64,000 nt of DNA from Arthrobacter sp. StoSoilB19 (GCF_019977275.1 NZ_AP024650.1:3410001-3474000); one strand, 5' to 3'; positions 1 to 9,341 are shown, numbered from the stretch's first letter. Notes: a model not told the origin generated them from the letters alone. Translations and numbers: made by a program.

Positions 1-776
1 AGGCCCAGCGCCAGTTTGGGGAACACCAGCAGTGCGATGGCCACCGTCATCAGGGGGTTGCCGTGGGACACCCACAGATTCGTCCACCAGTCGCCCATCG
101 CCACCGGGTGGGAGACCACCTGCATCAGGGTGGCAACCACCACCACCGCATTCAGGCCCAGGTACAGGACAACCAGGAAGACGGCGACGCCGATCGCTTC
201 CTTGAACCCGCGCAGGAACACGGCAGCCAGCAGGGCCAGCAGGAAAAGAGTTACGGGGACGTTCTGGTTTTGGAGCCAACCGGGGGCAACAGGATTGCCG
301 ATCAGGTGTGCGGTGGCATCGGCGGCCGAGAGCGTCATGGTGATCATGAAGTCGGTGGCGGCGAACCCGAGCAGGACCAGCACCAGGAGCTTTCCTCCCC
401 AGCGGGGCAGCAGCCGCTCCAGCATGGCAATGGAGCCCTCACCGCGGGGGCTTTCACCGGCAACCCGGCGGTAGACCGGCAGGGCGCCCAACAGTGTCAC
501 GGCCACAAGGACCAGGGTGGCCAGCGGGGAGATGACACCGGCTGCCAGCGCGGCGATGGCCGGCTGGTAGCCCAGGGTGGAGAAGTAGTCCACGCCGGTA
601 AGGCACATGACCTGCCACCACGAGTGCTTTTTTTCGTGCTGGGTGGGAACACCGCCGGGGCCCTGGTGGGTGCCCTTGCTGTCCTGCAGCCCGAACAGCA
701 GCCAGTCCTTCAGCGCCTCCCTTCCGTGCGGGTGGGTGGCGGAAGGATCCGCCGGGGGCCTGCTCAACGTGGTCAT
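1..776 (-). CDS. APC-type permease, C-terminus beyond window
   Basis: Integral membrane transporter of the amino acid-polyamine-cation superfamily; substrate unknown. The start is the ATG at 776 (MTTLSRPP...), and about 258 residues are visible before the window edge, so the C-terminal half is missing. After a hydrophilic N-terminal tail of roughly 55 residues, the sequence GVDYFSTLGYQPAIA opens the first membrane segment, followed by several more (ISPLATLVLVAVTLLGALPV, LLVLVLLGFAATDFMITM, VTLFLLALLAAVF). It lies 142 bp downstream of the KdpE-like regulator gene on the same strand, where kdpFABC would normally be found, so a role in potassium uptake is possible. That is inference from position only; many family members are annotated as amino acid transporters. 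Confidence 0.75.
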   Translation of the reverse strand, partial: MTTLSRPPADPSATHPHGREALKDWLLFGLQDSKGTHQGPGGVPTQHEKKHSWWQVMCLTGVDYFSTLGYQPAIAALAAGVISPLATLVLVAVTLLGALPVYRRVAGESPRGEGSIAMLERLLPRWGGKLLVLVLLGFAATDFMITMTLSAADATAHLIGNPVAPGWLQNQNVPVTLFLLALLAAVFLRGFKEAIGVAVFLVVLYLGLNAVVVVATLMQVVSHPVAMGDWWTNLWVSHGNPLMTVAIALLVFPKLALG

Positions 777-918
777 GTCTGCCTTTCCGCGCTGCCCGTT
801 GCACCGCGATCATTGCGAAGCTAGCACCGGCGAAATTGGCGGAAGCGCCAGAAAGGGAATTCTTGATGTTTCCTTTACGCGTGATGTTCGACGGCGGCCG
901 GAGCGGTCCGGCGGCAGG

Positions 919-1602
919 TCACGGCTCGAAGCGGTAGCCCATGCCGGCCTCGGTAAGCAGGTGGCGGGGGCGGGCGGGATCCGCCTCCAGTTTGCGCCGC
1001 AGTTGGCCCATGTAGACGCGCAGGTAGTGGGTCTCGTTGTCATAGCCGGGACCCCAGACCCTGGCGAGCATCTGCTGTTGCGTTATCAGCCGGCCGGGAT
1101 TCCGCACCAGCATTTCCAGGATGGCCCACTCGCGGGGGGTGAGCCGGACCGGGTCCCCCGCCCGGGTCACCTTCCGGTTGGCCAGGTCCACCTGGAAATC
1201 ACCCACATCGATGGCGGCCCCGCCGTCCGCCACGTCCAGCGTGCCGCTCCGGCGGCCGGCAACGCGCAGCCGGGCCAGGAGTTCGTCCAGGCCAAACGGC
1301 TTGGTGACGTAGTCGTCCGCCCCGGCGTCCAGGGCCCGGACCTTGTCCACGGACCCGTGCCGGGCGGAAAGCACGATGATGGGCATGCTGCTGGTGCGGC
1401 GGATCCTGGTGATCACGTCCACGCCGTTGATGTCCGGCAGTCCGAGGTCCAGCACCATGGCATCCGGATGGCCGCCTTCCGCGTGCTTCAGGGCGGCCAC
1501 CCCGTCCAGGGCGGTCAGCACCCGGTAGCCCTCAGCCTCCAGGTTGACCTGGAGGGCACGCAGGAACTGCGGCTCGTCGTCAACGATCAATACTGTCCTC
1601 AT
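919..1602 (-). CDS. kdpE: KdpE-like response regulator
   Basis: OmpR/PhoB-class response regulator, 227 residues, the normal length. The receiver domain (about 1-115) has the acidic pair VDDE near the N-terminus, the phosphoacceptor Asp52 in MVLDLGLPD and the conserved Lys in VTKPF. The C-terminal winged helix (about 130-227) carries LTPREWAILEMLVRNPGRL and ends in the typical GMGYRFEP. Its start overlaps the stop of the kinase gene by 4 nt, indicating translational coupling. By family it would control potassium transport genes in response to low K+ or osmotic stress; here the next gene downstream is an APC-type permease rather than kdpFABC. Confidence 0.88.
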   Translation of the reverse strand: MRTVLIVDDEPQFLRALQVNLEAEGYRVLTALDGVAALKHAEGGHPDAMVLDLGLPDINGVDVITRIRRTSSMPIIVLSARHGSVDKVRALDAGADDYVTKPFGLDELLARLRVAGRRSGTLDVADGGAAIDVGDFQVDLANRKVTRAGDPVRLTPREWAILEMLVRNPGRLITQQQMLARVWGPGYDNETHYLRVYMGQLRRKLEADPARPRHLLTEAGMGYRFEP

Positions 1603-4172
1603 GAGGTGCTGGTGCCTGCTTTCCGGCGAGGGGTGGAAACGTCCGGTGCGGCAACCTGGGGCAGGCGGATGACCATGGTCAGTCCCCCGCCCGGGGTCGG
1701 CTCGGCCAGCAGGTGACCGCCCATGGCCTCGGTGAAGCCTTTCGCGACGGCGAGGCCAAGCCCCATCCCGAGTCCCGCGGGGGCGTCGTCGAGGCGCTGG
1801 AAGGGCTGGAAGATCCCCTCGACGGCGGCAGCGGGCACTCCCTGCCCGTGATCGACGATGTGCAACTCGCCAAAGGGGGCGCCGCCGTCGACCACTCCCC
1901 TGGTTCCCGTCGAAACGCCGACGATGGCCACGTCGGACGCCGGCGCGTATTTAAGGGCGTTTTCCACGATGTTGGCGATGACCCGCTCCAACATCCCCAG
2001 GTCGGCATAGATCGCAGGGATGTCCGGGGGAAGCTCCACCCGGATCCGGTCCGCCGGGAGGCCGCGCAGCGCGTCCTCGATTGCATCACGCCACGTGACG
2101 GGCGCTGTCAGTGGCGCAGCCGAACCGCTGGAGATCCGGGACATGTCCAGGAGGTTGGCGATCAGGGCGTCCAGGCGCTCGGTGTAGGACTCGACGGTCT
2201 CGAGCATCTCGGCCTGCACCTCATCGGGAAGCCTGCGGCTCTGGCGCCGCAGGGCCGTTACGGCCAGTTTTATCCCCGCCAGCGGCGTGCGCAGGTCATG
2301 GCTGACCGCCCGCAGGATGGCCGTGCGGACGTTGTTGCCCTCGGCCATCTTCGCGGTGCTCTGCAGCGTCCGCTGAAGGGCATGGCGCTGGCGCAGCAAC
2401 AGGAGGTGGGCGCCGTGGGCGGACAGGAGGAGCCGGTCCCCGGCGGTGAGGGTGCGTCCGGAGAGGACCAGGGCGGTCCGCTCGTCGGCGAGTTCCACGC
2501 TGTCCGTCAACCCTGCCGTGTCCGGGGAGGGAGGAGGCGCCTCCCCGGAGAACGCCTGGAGCTCCCATACTGCGTCCTTGTCCCCGGATGTGGTGAAGAG
2601 CCCGGCCGAACGGACCTGGAAGGTTTCCCGGACCTTGCCCATGAACGCTGCAACGGTGTCATCGGCCAGGAGGGCATCGTGGGCGAGGTCCGCGAGGGTG
2701 GCGGCTTCCGCGCGGGCCCGTGCGGCTTCCCGGGCGCGCCTTGCAGACAGTCCCACCACCAGTGACACGGCCACCGCGGCACTGAGGAAGACCAGCAGCG
2801 CGAAGACGTTTTGCGGGTCGCTGATATTGAGCGTTCCCACCGGGTCCGTCTGGAAGTAGTTCAGCAGCAGCGAGTCCAGGACGGCGGCGAGCACCGCAGG
2901 CCACAGGCCGCCGATGAACGCCACGGCCATCACCCCGGTCAGATGGACCAGTGCGTGGGTGGCGAGGTTGAGCTCCGGATTGCGGGACAGCGCCGCCGTT
3001 ACCAGGACCGGGAGGACCACAGCCAGGACGAAGCCGATCAGCGTGCGCCTGCCGCTGAGCGCCGCGGGAGATGGCCCCGGCAGTCCAGGGCCGCCCTGGG
3101 GAAGTGAGACGATGTGCACGTCGATATCGCCCGAGCCCCGGACCACTTTGGCGCCTGCACCGATACCGAGGATCCTGCTCCGGAGCGTCCCCGGTGAGGC
3201 GCCGATGACGATCTGGGTGGCGTTGACGCTGCGGGCGAATTCCAGGAGGGACCCCGCTGCGTCCTCACCGGACACCGTATGGCAGGTGCCGCCGAGGTCG
3301 GCGACGAGGCGCCGCTGCGCGTCCAGCAGCTGCCCTCGCGTCGCGGCCGTGCTTTCGGCGCGCCGGACGTGAACCGCCAGCAGGTCCCCGCCGTTGACCC
3401 GGGACAGGATCCGGGCCGCCCTCCTGACGAGCAGCTCCCCTTCGGGGCCTCCACTGAGTCCGACGACAACCCGCTCGCGTGCCGGCCAGGTGGCGGTGAT
3501 CCCCTGGCTTTTCCGGTAGCCCGCCAGCCCCTCGTCCACCCGGTCCGCCAGCCAGATCAAGGCGATTTCACGCAGGGCAATGAGATTGCCCAGCCGGAAT
3601 TCGTTGGCCAGGGCAGCGTCGATCCTGTCCGTGGGCACAACCTTCCCGTCTGCAACCCTCTGGCGCAGGAGTTCGGGCGATATGTCCACCAGCTCGATGT
3701 GGTCTGCCCGCCGCACCACGGCGTCCGGGACCGGTTCCCCGTCTGGTTCGTCGGTGATTGCGGCGACGACGTCTTTCAGCGATGCCACATGCTGGACGGC
3801 AAGCGTGGTCAGCACGTCCGTCCCCGCCGCCAGAAGCTCCTCGATGTCCTGCCAGCGGCGGGTATTCCTGCTGCCCGGAGCATTGACGTGCGCATACTCG
3901 TCGACGACGGCCACCTTTGGTTTCCTTGCCAGCACAGCGTCCAGGTCAAGCTCGGGTACCTCCGCCCCGCTGCCGTCGGGCAGAAGGCGCGGCGCCACGA
4001 CGTCGAGCCCTGCAAGGAGCTGCCCGGTGTCAGGCCTCCCGTGCGCGGCGGCGATGCCGACCACGACGTCCCTGCCGCCGGCCAGGATCTGTTGCGCCTC
4101 ACGCAGCATGGAGTACGTGGTGCCGGCCCCCGCTGCCGCACCCAGGAAGATCCGAAGCGTTCCCCGTGCCAT
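1599..4172 (-). CDS. kdpD: KdpD-like sensor kinase with altered Walker A
   Basis: Membrane histidine kinase of 857 residues from the ATG at 4172 (an in-frame ATG also lies at 4199). Order: KdpD N-terminal ATP-binding domain (1-210) with DEYAHVNAPGSRN and RRWQDIEELL; universal-stress-type domain (about 230-360, VVGLSGGPEG, IVIGASPG); DUF4118 four-helix membrane block (about 380-500); GAF-like linker; HisKA with AVSHDLRTPLAG (His625); HATPase with NIVENALKYAP, DHGQGVP and GMGLGLAV. In the first motif the expected GxxxxGK(T/S) reads GAAAGAGTT, so the Walker A lysine is replaced by threonine (residue 18). The kinase core looks intact. It is coupled to the regulator gene by a 4-nt overlap. Confidence 0.87.
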   Translation of the reverse strand: MARGTLRIFLGAAAGAGTTYSMLREAQQILAGGRDVVVGIAAAHGRPDTGQLLAGLDVVAPRLLPDGSGAEVPELDLDAVLARKPKVAVVDEYAHVNAPGSRNTRRWQDIEELLAAGTDVLTTLAVQHVASLKDVVAAITDEPDGEPVPDAVVRRADHIELVDISPELLRQRVADGKVVPTDRIDAALANEFRLGNLIALREIALIWLADRVDEGLAGYRKSQGITATWPARERVVVGLSGGPEGELLVRRAARILSRVNGGDLLAVHVRRAESTAATRGQLLDAQRRLVADLGGTCHTVSGEDAAGSLLEFARSVNATQIVIGASPGTLRSRILGIGAGAKVVRGSGDIDVHIVSLPQGGPGLPGPSPAALSGRRTLIGFVLAVVLPVLVTAALSRNPELNLATHALVHLTGVMAVAFIGGLWPAVLAAVLDSLLLNYFQTDPVGTLNISDPQNVFALLVFLSAAVAVSLVVGLSARRAREAARARAEAATLADLAHDALLADDTVAAFMGKVRETFQVRSAGLFTTSGDKDAVWELQAFSGEAPPPSPDTAGLTDSVELADERTALVLSGRTLTAGDRLLLSAHGAHLLLLRQRHALQRTLQSTAKMAEGNNVRTAILRAVSHDLRTPLAGIKLAVTALRRQSRRLPDEVQAEMLETVESYTERLDALIANLLDMSRISSGSAAPLTAPVTWRDAIEDALRGLPADRIRVELPPDIPAIYADLGMLERVIANIVENALKYAPASDVAIVGVSTGTRGVVDGGAPFGELHIVDHGQGVPAAAVEGIFQPFQRLDDAPAGLGMGLGLAVAKGFTEAMGGHLLAEPTPGGGLTMVIRLPQVAAPDVSTPRRKAGTSTS

Positions 4173-4312
4173 ACCCACAGTCTTATCCCCTCCGGCCATA
4201 CTGACCAACCCGCTGCCTCCGCGGGTCAGACGTGGGCGGGCGCTCGAGCAAAACCTGCCGGGTGTGAGCGGGCGTGGCAGGGGCAGCCGCGGTAGCTCAG
4301 TAAGCTGGCGGC

Positions 4313-5059
4313 ATGCCCGCCCTTTCCGCCCTGCTGCCCACCCTGGTGGCCCTTGCCATCCTGGCGGCACTCACGGTGGGGATCCTCTGGGGCGCGCGGA
4401 CGCCGTCGTACCTCTCCCCTGCCCTGGCCATCCTCCGCGGGGCAGCCCAGCTCGCTGCCATCAGCCTGGTGCTGGGCGGCGTCATCAGCAACCCGCTGTG
4501 GGTGGGGGTGGCCCTGCTGGTCATGTTCACCGTAGCGTCCGTGACGGCAACACGAAGGCTCACCTGGTCCTGGCGCCGCTTCGCCCTGGTGGCGGTGACC
4601 ATGGCTGCCGGCATCCTGGTGACGGTGGCCGTCGTGTTTGGAACGGGCGCCATCGAATTCGCGCCGCGGTACCTGCTGGCCGTGGGCGGGATCGTGATCG
4701 GCAACTCGATGACCATCGCCACCCTGGCCGGACGCCGTTTCTTCGAGGCCGTCCTGGAGCAGTGGGACCAGGTGGAGGGCTGGCTGGCGCTGGGGGCGAC
4801 GCCCCGGCAGGCCACCCTGCTCCAGGCGCGGCAGGCAGTGCACTCGGCCCTGATCCCGTCCACGGACCAAACCAAGACCACCGGGCTGGTCACCCTTCCC
4901 GGCGCGTTCGTGGGCGCGATCTTCGGCGGCGCCTCACCCCTGGAGGCCGGCCGGTTCCAGGTGGTGGTGCTGGCCTCGATCATGGCGGCCGGGTCCATCA
5001 CCGCCGTCGCTCTGATCCGCTCGCTGGGCAACGTGAAGGTGCGGCCGGAACCGGTGTAG
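4313..5059 (+). CDS. FetB/YbbM-type ABC permease
   Basis: Integral membrane protein of the UPF0014/FetB family (TIGR00245), 248 residues. About seven hydrophobic segments are seen, beginning LLPTLVALAILAALTVGILW. Family hallmarks are present: LAVGGIVIGNSMTIATLAGRR, the cytoplasmic ALGATPRQA coupling segment and LVTLPGAFVGAIFGGASPLEAGRFQ. In Escherichia coli FetB works with the ATPase FetA in iron export and oxidative-stress tolerance. No FetA-like ATPase gene adjoins this one, so its partner must be elsewhere. It is transcribed divergently from the kdpD-like gene across 140 bp. Confidence 0.83.
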   Translation: MPALSALLPTLVALAILAALTVGILWGARTPSYLSPALAILRGAAQLAAISLVLGGVISNPLWVGVALLVMFTVASVTATRRLTWSWRRFALVAVTMAAGILVTVAVVFGTGAIEFAPRYLLAVGGIVIGNSMTIATLAGRRFFEAVLEQWDQVEGWLALGATPRQATLLQARQAVHSALIPSTDQTKTTGLVTLPGAFVGAIFGGASPLEAGRFQVVVLASIMAAGSITAVALIRSLGNVKVRPEPV

Positions 5060-5100
5060 GCCGGGCGTCAACGGGCCGGTTGCTTCCGTCCGGGGGCACC

Positions 5101-6462
5101 TTACGGCCGGTTTTTCCAGGCGCGCACGAATGGTGCTTTCCCCAGGGCGGTCCGTTCAAGCCGCTCCACCAGCCGGATGTCCACGGGCATGTGCGCCGCG
5201 CCGGCAGCCATAAGGGCGGCGGTCACCGCAGCCCGGACGCCTTCCTCGGATTGCCCGGGTGCGAGTCCGGCCAGCAGCACCCGCAGCCCGGACGGTTCCT
5301 GGATGACCTGCCAGCCTGCGACGGCCGCCTGGTCCAGGACCTGGTGGAAGACATTCGGGTGCACGTTGACGGTGCCGGTCCTGCCCGGCAGTTGCAGGAC
5401 GTCCTCGATGCGCCCCTCGATATCCTCCATGACGGTGAAACTGCGTCCGCAGGGGCAGCCCCTGCCGCCGAGCCTTACGGTGTCCGACATCTCGTACCTG
5501 ATCAGCGGCACGGTCCGGGAGAACAGGACGGTGACCAGGAGCTTGGACCCGGTTGTCCTCGCCGGGACGGGGTTGCCGGCCTGGTCCACGGGTTCGATGA
5601 TGAGGAGGTCCTCGTAAACGTGGCGGTTCCGGTAGGTGCAGGGGGATGCGATCCCCGCCGTTTCGGTGGCGGCGTAGACGTCGAAAGGGGCGCTGCCCCA
5701 CGCGGATTCCAGTTCCGCTGCGGCCTGGGCGCTGAGCACCTCGGAGGCTGACATCACCCCCTGCGGCGCGATGTGCAGCCGCCCTGCCAGCTGTTCCGCG
5801 GCCAGGGGTTTGAGCGCTGAGGCGTAACCGACGAGGACCCGGGGCTGGAACCGGTTGAGGGCGGCGACGTTCTCCTCCATGGGTGCGGTGACGTCCAGGC
5901 GAAGGGTGGGGACCACTCCGGAGCGCACCGATGCGCCGACGACGGCTGACTGGTGGGTGGGGACCCGCGAGCTGACCAGGGCCACCTTCAGCGGCCGGGT
6001 CAGCCCCAGGGTAAACCCTGCCCAGTCGTTCGCGCGGGCGTACGAGGCCAGGACGGTAGCCCACTCCGCGCGGTTCCAGACGAACGTTCCGCGCCGGCCG
6101 GTGGTCCCGGCCGTGGCCGCCGCCCACCAGCGGCCCTTCCATGGCAGTCCGGGGTCTCCACCGCTCTCGACGAGCGACTGCAGATGGCCTTCCACTTCCG
6201 CCAGCGTCAGGTCCGGGGTGGTGATGGCCTCATCGAAGTGCTCCATCAGGTCTGCTTTGGTCACGGGCGGCAGCCGGTCCAGCGGAGCGTCGTGCAGGCC
6301 GGCATGGTGGCGGCGGTAGAACTCCGAGCCGGCGTAGGCCGCCCGGCGCAGTTCCGTCAGGGCATGGTCCTGGTGTGCGGCGATCCGGGCGGCGTCCCAG
6401 CGGTCCCGTTTCCGCCACGCAGCCCGGAGGAACAGCACACGGGGGACCAGGCGGAGGTCCAC
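5101..6462 (-). CDS. CapK/phenylacetate-CoA ligase-like adenylate-forming protein
   Basis: Adenylate-forming enzyme of the PaaK/CapK group, about 453 residues from the GTG at 6462; this start follows the yceI-like stop by 37 bp, whereas longer readings would run into that gene. Core motifs include AATAGTTGRRGTFVW (nucleotide loop, S/T-rich), VYAATETAGIASPC (adenylation motif), LIRYEMSDTVRLG and a zinc-finger-like CPCGR. The family activates a carboxylate to an acyl-adenylate; CapK-like members act in polysaccharide or aromatic acid pathways. The substrate cannot be read from the sequence. No clear ribosome-binding site precedes the chosen start, so the N-terminus is uncertain. Confidence 0.78.
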   Translation of the reverse strand: MDLRLVPRVLFLRAAWRKRDRWDAARIAAHQDHALTELRRAAYAGSEFYRRHHAGLHDAPLDRLPPVTKADLMEHFDEAITTPDLTLAEVEGHLQSLVESGGDPGLPWKGRWWAAATAGTTGRRGTFVWNRAEWATVLASYARANDWAGFTLGLTRPLKVALVSSRVPTHQSAVVGASVRSGVVPTLRLDVTAPMEENVAALNRFQPRVLVGYASALKPLAAEQLAGRLHIAPQGVMSASEVLSAQAAAELESAWGSAPFDVYAATETAGIASPCTYRNRHVYEDLLIIEPVDQAGNPVPARTTGSKLLVTVLFSRTVPLIRYEMSDTVRLGGRGCPCGRSFTVMEDIEGRIEDVLQLPGRTGTVNVHPNVFHQVLDQAAVAGWQVIQEPSGLRVLLAGLAPGQSEEGVRAAVTAALMAAGAAHMPVDIRLVERLERTALGKAPFVRAWKNRP

Positions 6463-6499
6463 GGCGGTGCCTGACGTTGCCTTGCCGCGGTCCGGCCTG

Positions 6500-7051
6500 T
6501 CAGCCCTGCTTGACCAGCGCCGCCTCGAGGTTGATCTTGACCTTGTCGCTGACCAGCACGCCGCCGGCTTCCAGCGCGGCGTTCCAGGTGAGCCCGAACT
6601 CCTTGCGGCTGATTTCGGCTTCCGCGGAGAATCCTGCCCGCGTGGCGCCAAAGGGATCCACGGCGACGCCGGTGAACTCAACCTCAAGCTCCACCGGCCG
6701 GGTCACGCCCTTGATGGTCAGGTCCCCCGTCAGGGTGTATTCCTCCCCGTCCCCTTCGATGTGGGTGCCGCGGAACGTCATTTCGGGATACTTTTCGACG
6801 TCGAAGAAGTCCGCGCCCTTCACGTGCGCGTCACGGTTGGCGTCACCGGAGTCAAAACTTGCCGTGGACACCGTGGCATGCACCGAGGACTCCTCCAGGG
6901 ACCGCCCCACCCTGGCTTCGGCGCTGGCCTGGGTAAAGCGGCCACGGACCTTGCTGATTCCGGCATGTCGGACGCTGAAGCCGATCTCGCTGTGGGACAT
7001 GTCCAGGAGCCATGTTCCCGGCGTGAGTTCCTGGGGAAGGGTCATTGTCAT
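6500..7051 (-). CDS. YceI-like lipid-binding protein
   Basis: YceI domain protein, 183 residues with no signal peptide visible, as is usual for actinobacterial members. Family motifs are seen: WLLDMSHSEIGFSVRH near the N-terminus, VRGRFTQ, FFDVEKYPEMTFRGT and LTGDLTIKGVTRPVELEV, ending with NAALEAGGVLVSDKVKINLEAALVK shortened at the C-terminus. YceI folds are lipocalin-like barrels that bind isoprenoid or lipid ligands; a ligand is not shown here. A ribosome-binding site (AAGGAGAA) lies just upstream of the ATG at 7051. It is divergent from the small membrane protein gene at 7155. Confidence 0.88.
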   Translation of the reverse strand: MTMTLPQELTPGTWLLDMSHSEIGFSVRHAGISKVRGRFTQASAEARVGRSLEESSVHATVSTASFDSGDANRDAHVKGADFFDVEKYPEMTFRGTHIEGDGEEYTLTGDLTIKGVTRPVELEVEFTGVAVDPFGATRAGFSAEAEISRKEFGLTWNAALEAGGVLVSDKVKINLEAALVKQG

Positions 7052-7154
7052 TCTCCTTACTCGTAGGGCCGCAGGCTTCGCTGACCGCTACAGGGGCAAG
7101 ACTGCGGATGCCCCTAAATATTCCCCATAAAACCCGCAGATATAAGGGTCCGGG

Positions 7155-7619
7155 GTGAACCGGGAGGGAACTTCGGGCGTATACATAGACGTGGCTCTAC
7201 GTTTATTGACCGCCCTGGCGCTGTTCATCGATGCCGGCGTCCATCTCTTCCTGGCCCCGGGCTACCAGGCCGCGCAGCCGGGCACCATCAGCCAGGGCAC
7301 CCTGTTCCTGCTCGAAGCCGCGGCGGCCCTGGTGGCCGGCCTCTATGTCCTGGTCCGCGGCAGCCGCGCCGCCTATGCACTCGCCCTGGCGGTGGCACTG
7401 AGCGCCTTCGCCGCCGTCATGCTCTACAGATACGTGGACATCCCGGCCATAGGTCCGATTCCGGCAATGTACGATCCCGTATGGTTCTTCTCGAAAACCC
7501 TCAGCGCCGTTGCCGAAGGGGCGGGATCGCTGCTGGCCCTTGCTGGCCTGGTCCGTAGCGGCCGCGGGAGAAGGGCCGACGACGGCACGGGGGTCCGTGC
7601 CGGGCGTCGCCGGCCGTGA
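7155..7619 (+). CDS. four-helix membrane protein of unknown function
   Basis: Hypothetical integral membrane protein of 154 residues starting at GTG 7155, preceded by AAGGG at 6 nt spacing; a later GTG at 7191 is an alternative. Four hydrophobic segments are visible: LLTALALFIDAGVHLFLA, GTLFLLEAAAALVAGLYVLV, AYALALAVALSAFAAVMLYRY and a C-terminal TLSAVAEGAGSLLALAGLV, with a basic tail. The IGPIPAMYDPVWF loop before the last helix is typical of small actinobacterial membrane proteins of unknown role. Its stop overlaps the start of the next gene by 4 nt (GTGA). Confidence 0.7.
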   Translation: MNREGTSGVYIDVALRLLTALALFIDAGVHLFLAPGYQAAQPGTISQGTLFLLEAAAALVAGLYVLVRGSRAAYALALAVALSAFAAVMLYRYVDIPAIGPIPAMYDPVWFFSKTLSAVAEGAGSLLALAGLVRSGRGRRADDGTGVRAGRRRP

Positions 7620-8431
7620 CGATCGCCGGGGCCGTTGCCAGCATGCGGGGGAGGTGGCAGATGGGCGCAGCCGGATGGGCGATGTCCGGGCACGCGATGC
7701 CTGACGCGGTGGCAACCCTGGCTGCCTACGCGCTCCCGGCCTTGTGGCTGTCATCCCTGTCCGCCTCCGGACCGGTCCTCCAAATGGCAGGCCTGTGTGC
7801 GGGCGCCCTGGTGACCGCGGCCGCCGTCGGCTCTGTCCTGCGGCGCATCCCCCGCTTTTCAACTCCGGCAGACCGCGTCACCCTGCTGCGTGCCGTCCTG
7901 GTGGCACTCTGCGCCGTGGTGGCCGTCCCGGAACTGTTCACCGGGCGCAGCAGTTTCCTGGTGCCGGTCCTGGGCGGCGTCGCCTTCCTGATGGACGGGC
8001 TGGACGGCGCCGTGGCGCGGCGGACCGGGACAGCGTCCCCGGCGGGAGCACGCTTCGATGCCGCCACCGACGCCGCGCTGGTGCTTGTGCTGTCCATCGC
8101 GGCCGCGGCGGTGGCGGGCCCGTGGACACTGGCGATTGGGGGCATGTACTACGTGTTCACGGCCGCCGCGTTCTTCAGGCCGCACCTGCGTGAGCCGCTG
8201 CCGCCCAGTGTTTCCCGCAAGGCCATCGGAGCCTTCCAACCGCTGGCGCTGCTGGTGGCGCTTCTCCCGGGTATCCCGTGGGCTGCCGCCTTCCCGGCGG
8301 TGGCGCTGGCGCTGCTTACGTATTCCTTCGCGCGCGATGTGGTCCAGCTGGAGACCCGCCACCGCTCCCGAGAGCTTCCCGCTGCCCACGCTCACTTTCG
8401 ACACCCACATTCCCCGGCGCTGCCCGAATAG
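7616..8431 (+). CDS. CDP-alcohol phosphatidyltransferase family protein
   Basis: Membrane enzyme of the CDP-alcohol phosphotransferase family, 271 residues from GTG 7616. The diagnostic motif D-x2-DG-x2-AR-x8-G-x3-D-x3-D is complete, read across DGLDGAVARR and GARFDAATD. The family transfers a phosphoalcohol from a CDP-activated donor to an acceptor alcohol in phospholipid synthesis at the membrane. The motif is preceded by FSTPADRVTLLRAVLVAL, the usual helix before the active site, and followed by four further hydrophobic segments. The acceptor is unknown. It is coupled to the small membrane protein upstream by a 4-nt overlap. Confidence 0.85.
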   Translation: MTIAGAVASMRGRWQMGAAGWAMSGHAMPDAVATLAAYALPALWLSSLSASGPVLQMAGLCAGALVTAAAVGSVLRRIPRFSTPADRVTLLRAVLVALCAVVAVPELFTGRSSFLVPVLGGVAFLMDGLDGAVARRTGTASPAGARFDAATDAALVLVLSIAAAAVAGPWTLAIGGMYYVFTAAAFFRPHLREPLPPSVSRKAIGAFQPLALLVALLPGIPWAAAFPAVALALLTYSFARDVVQLETRHRSRELPAAHAHFRHPHSPALPE

Positions 8432-8440
8432 TCCGAGCGC

Positions 8441-8480
8441 TGGGGAATATGCGCGTCGCAGGTGTTCAAGCGCGTCGCCA
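8441..8480. repeat. two tandem 20-bp units of a dispersed repeat
   Basis: Two consecutive 20-bp units, TGGGGAATATGCGCGTCGCA and GGTGTTCAAGCGCGTCGCCA, lie just after the stop of the CDP-alcohol phosphotransferase gene. The core GAATATGCGCGTCGC is found again near 48016-48100. The units occupy a convergent intergenic gap. Confidence 0.6.
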
Positions 8481-8509
8481 CAAGAAGTCTGGTGCGGACT
8501 TCCCCTGCC

Positions 8510-8914
8510 TCACCCCAGGCTGGCGAGGGCCTTCCGAAGGCGCGCGCCGGCGTCGTCCGCAACCTCTTTGACCGCGGCAGCGTCACTGAGCTGGACCATG
8601 GCCTGCGGGTCAATGGCCTCGACGGTGGTCTCGGTGGCATCGGCCTTACGCCGCACCACCACGTTGCAGGGCAGCAGCGCACCCATTTCCGGCTCGGCCG
8701 CGAGGGCACGGCTGGCAAGGGCCGGATTGCAGGCGCCCAGGATGACGTAATCCCCGACGGCGTCCGCGGCCTCGGTGCCCAGCTTGGCTTCGAAGGTGGA
8801 CCGGACGTTGATTTCCGTCAGGATCCCGAAGCCCTGTGCCGCAAGGGCCTCGCGGGTGCGCTCCAGCGCTTCCGCCCAAGGCAGGGACACGGTGGTGGCC
8901 AGGGTGTACGTCAT
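8510..8914 (-). CDS. DUF302 domain protein
   Basis: Cytoplasmic DUF302 protein of 134 residues with the family pattern TVSLPWAEALERTREALAAQGFGILTEI, LGACNPALASRALAAEPEMGALLPCNVVV and an acidic middle. A cysteine is present in each of the two conserved segments (GACNP and LLPCN), which is typical for DUF302. The function is not established; members recur next to sulfur and thiol-stress genes. It lies 45 bp downstream of the CstR-like repressor gene on the same strand and is probably cotranscribed with it. Confidence 0.85.
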   Translation of the reverse strand: MTYTLATTVSLPWAEALERTREALAAQGFGILTEINVRSTFEAKLGTEAADAVGDYVILGACNPALASRALAAEPEMGALLPCNVVVRRKADATETTVEAIDPQAMVQLSDAAAVKEVADDAGARLRKALASLG

Positions 8915-8959
8915 GGTGCTCCTCGGGATATTCGACGGTCCGCTGATATTGCAGGCTGA

Positions 8960-9314
<355 letters not shown>

Positions 9315-9341
9315 CCAGCCCATCCCTTCCGAGAGGCATCA

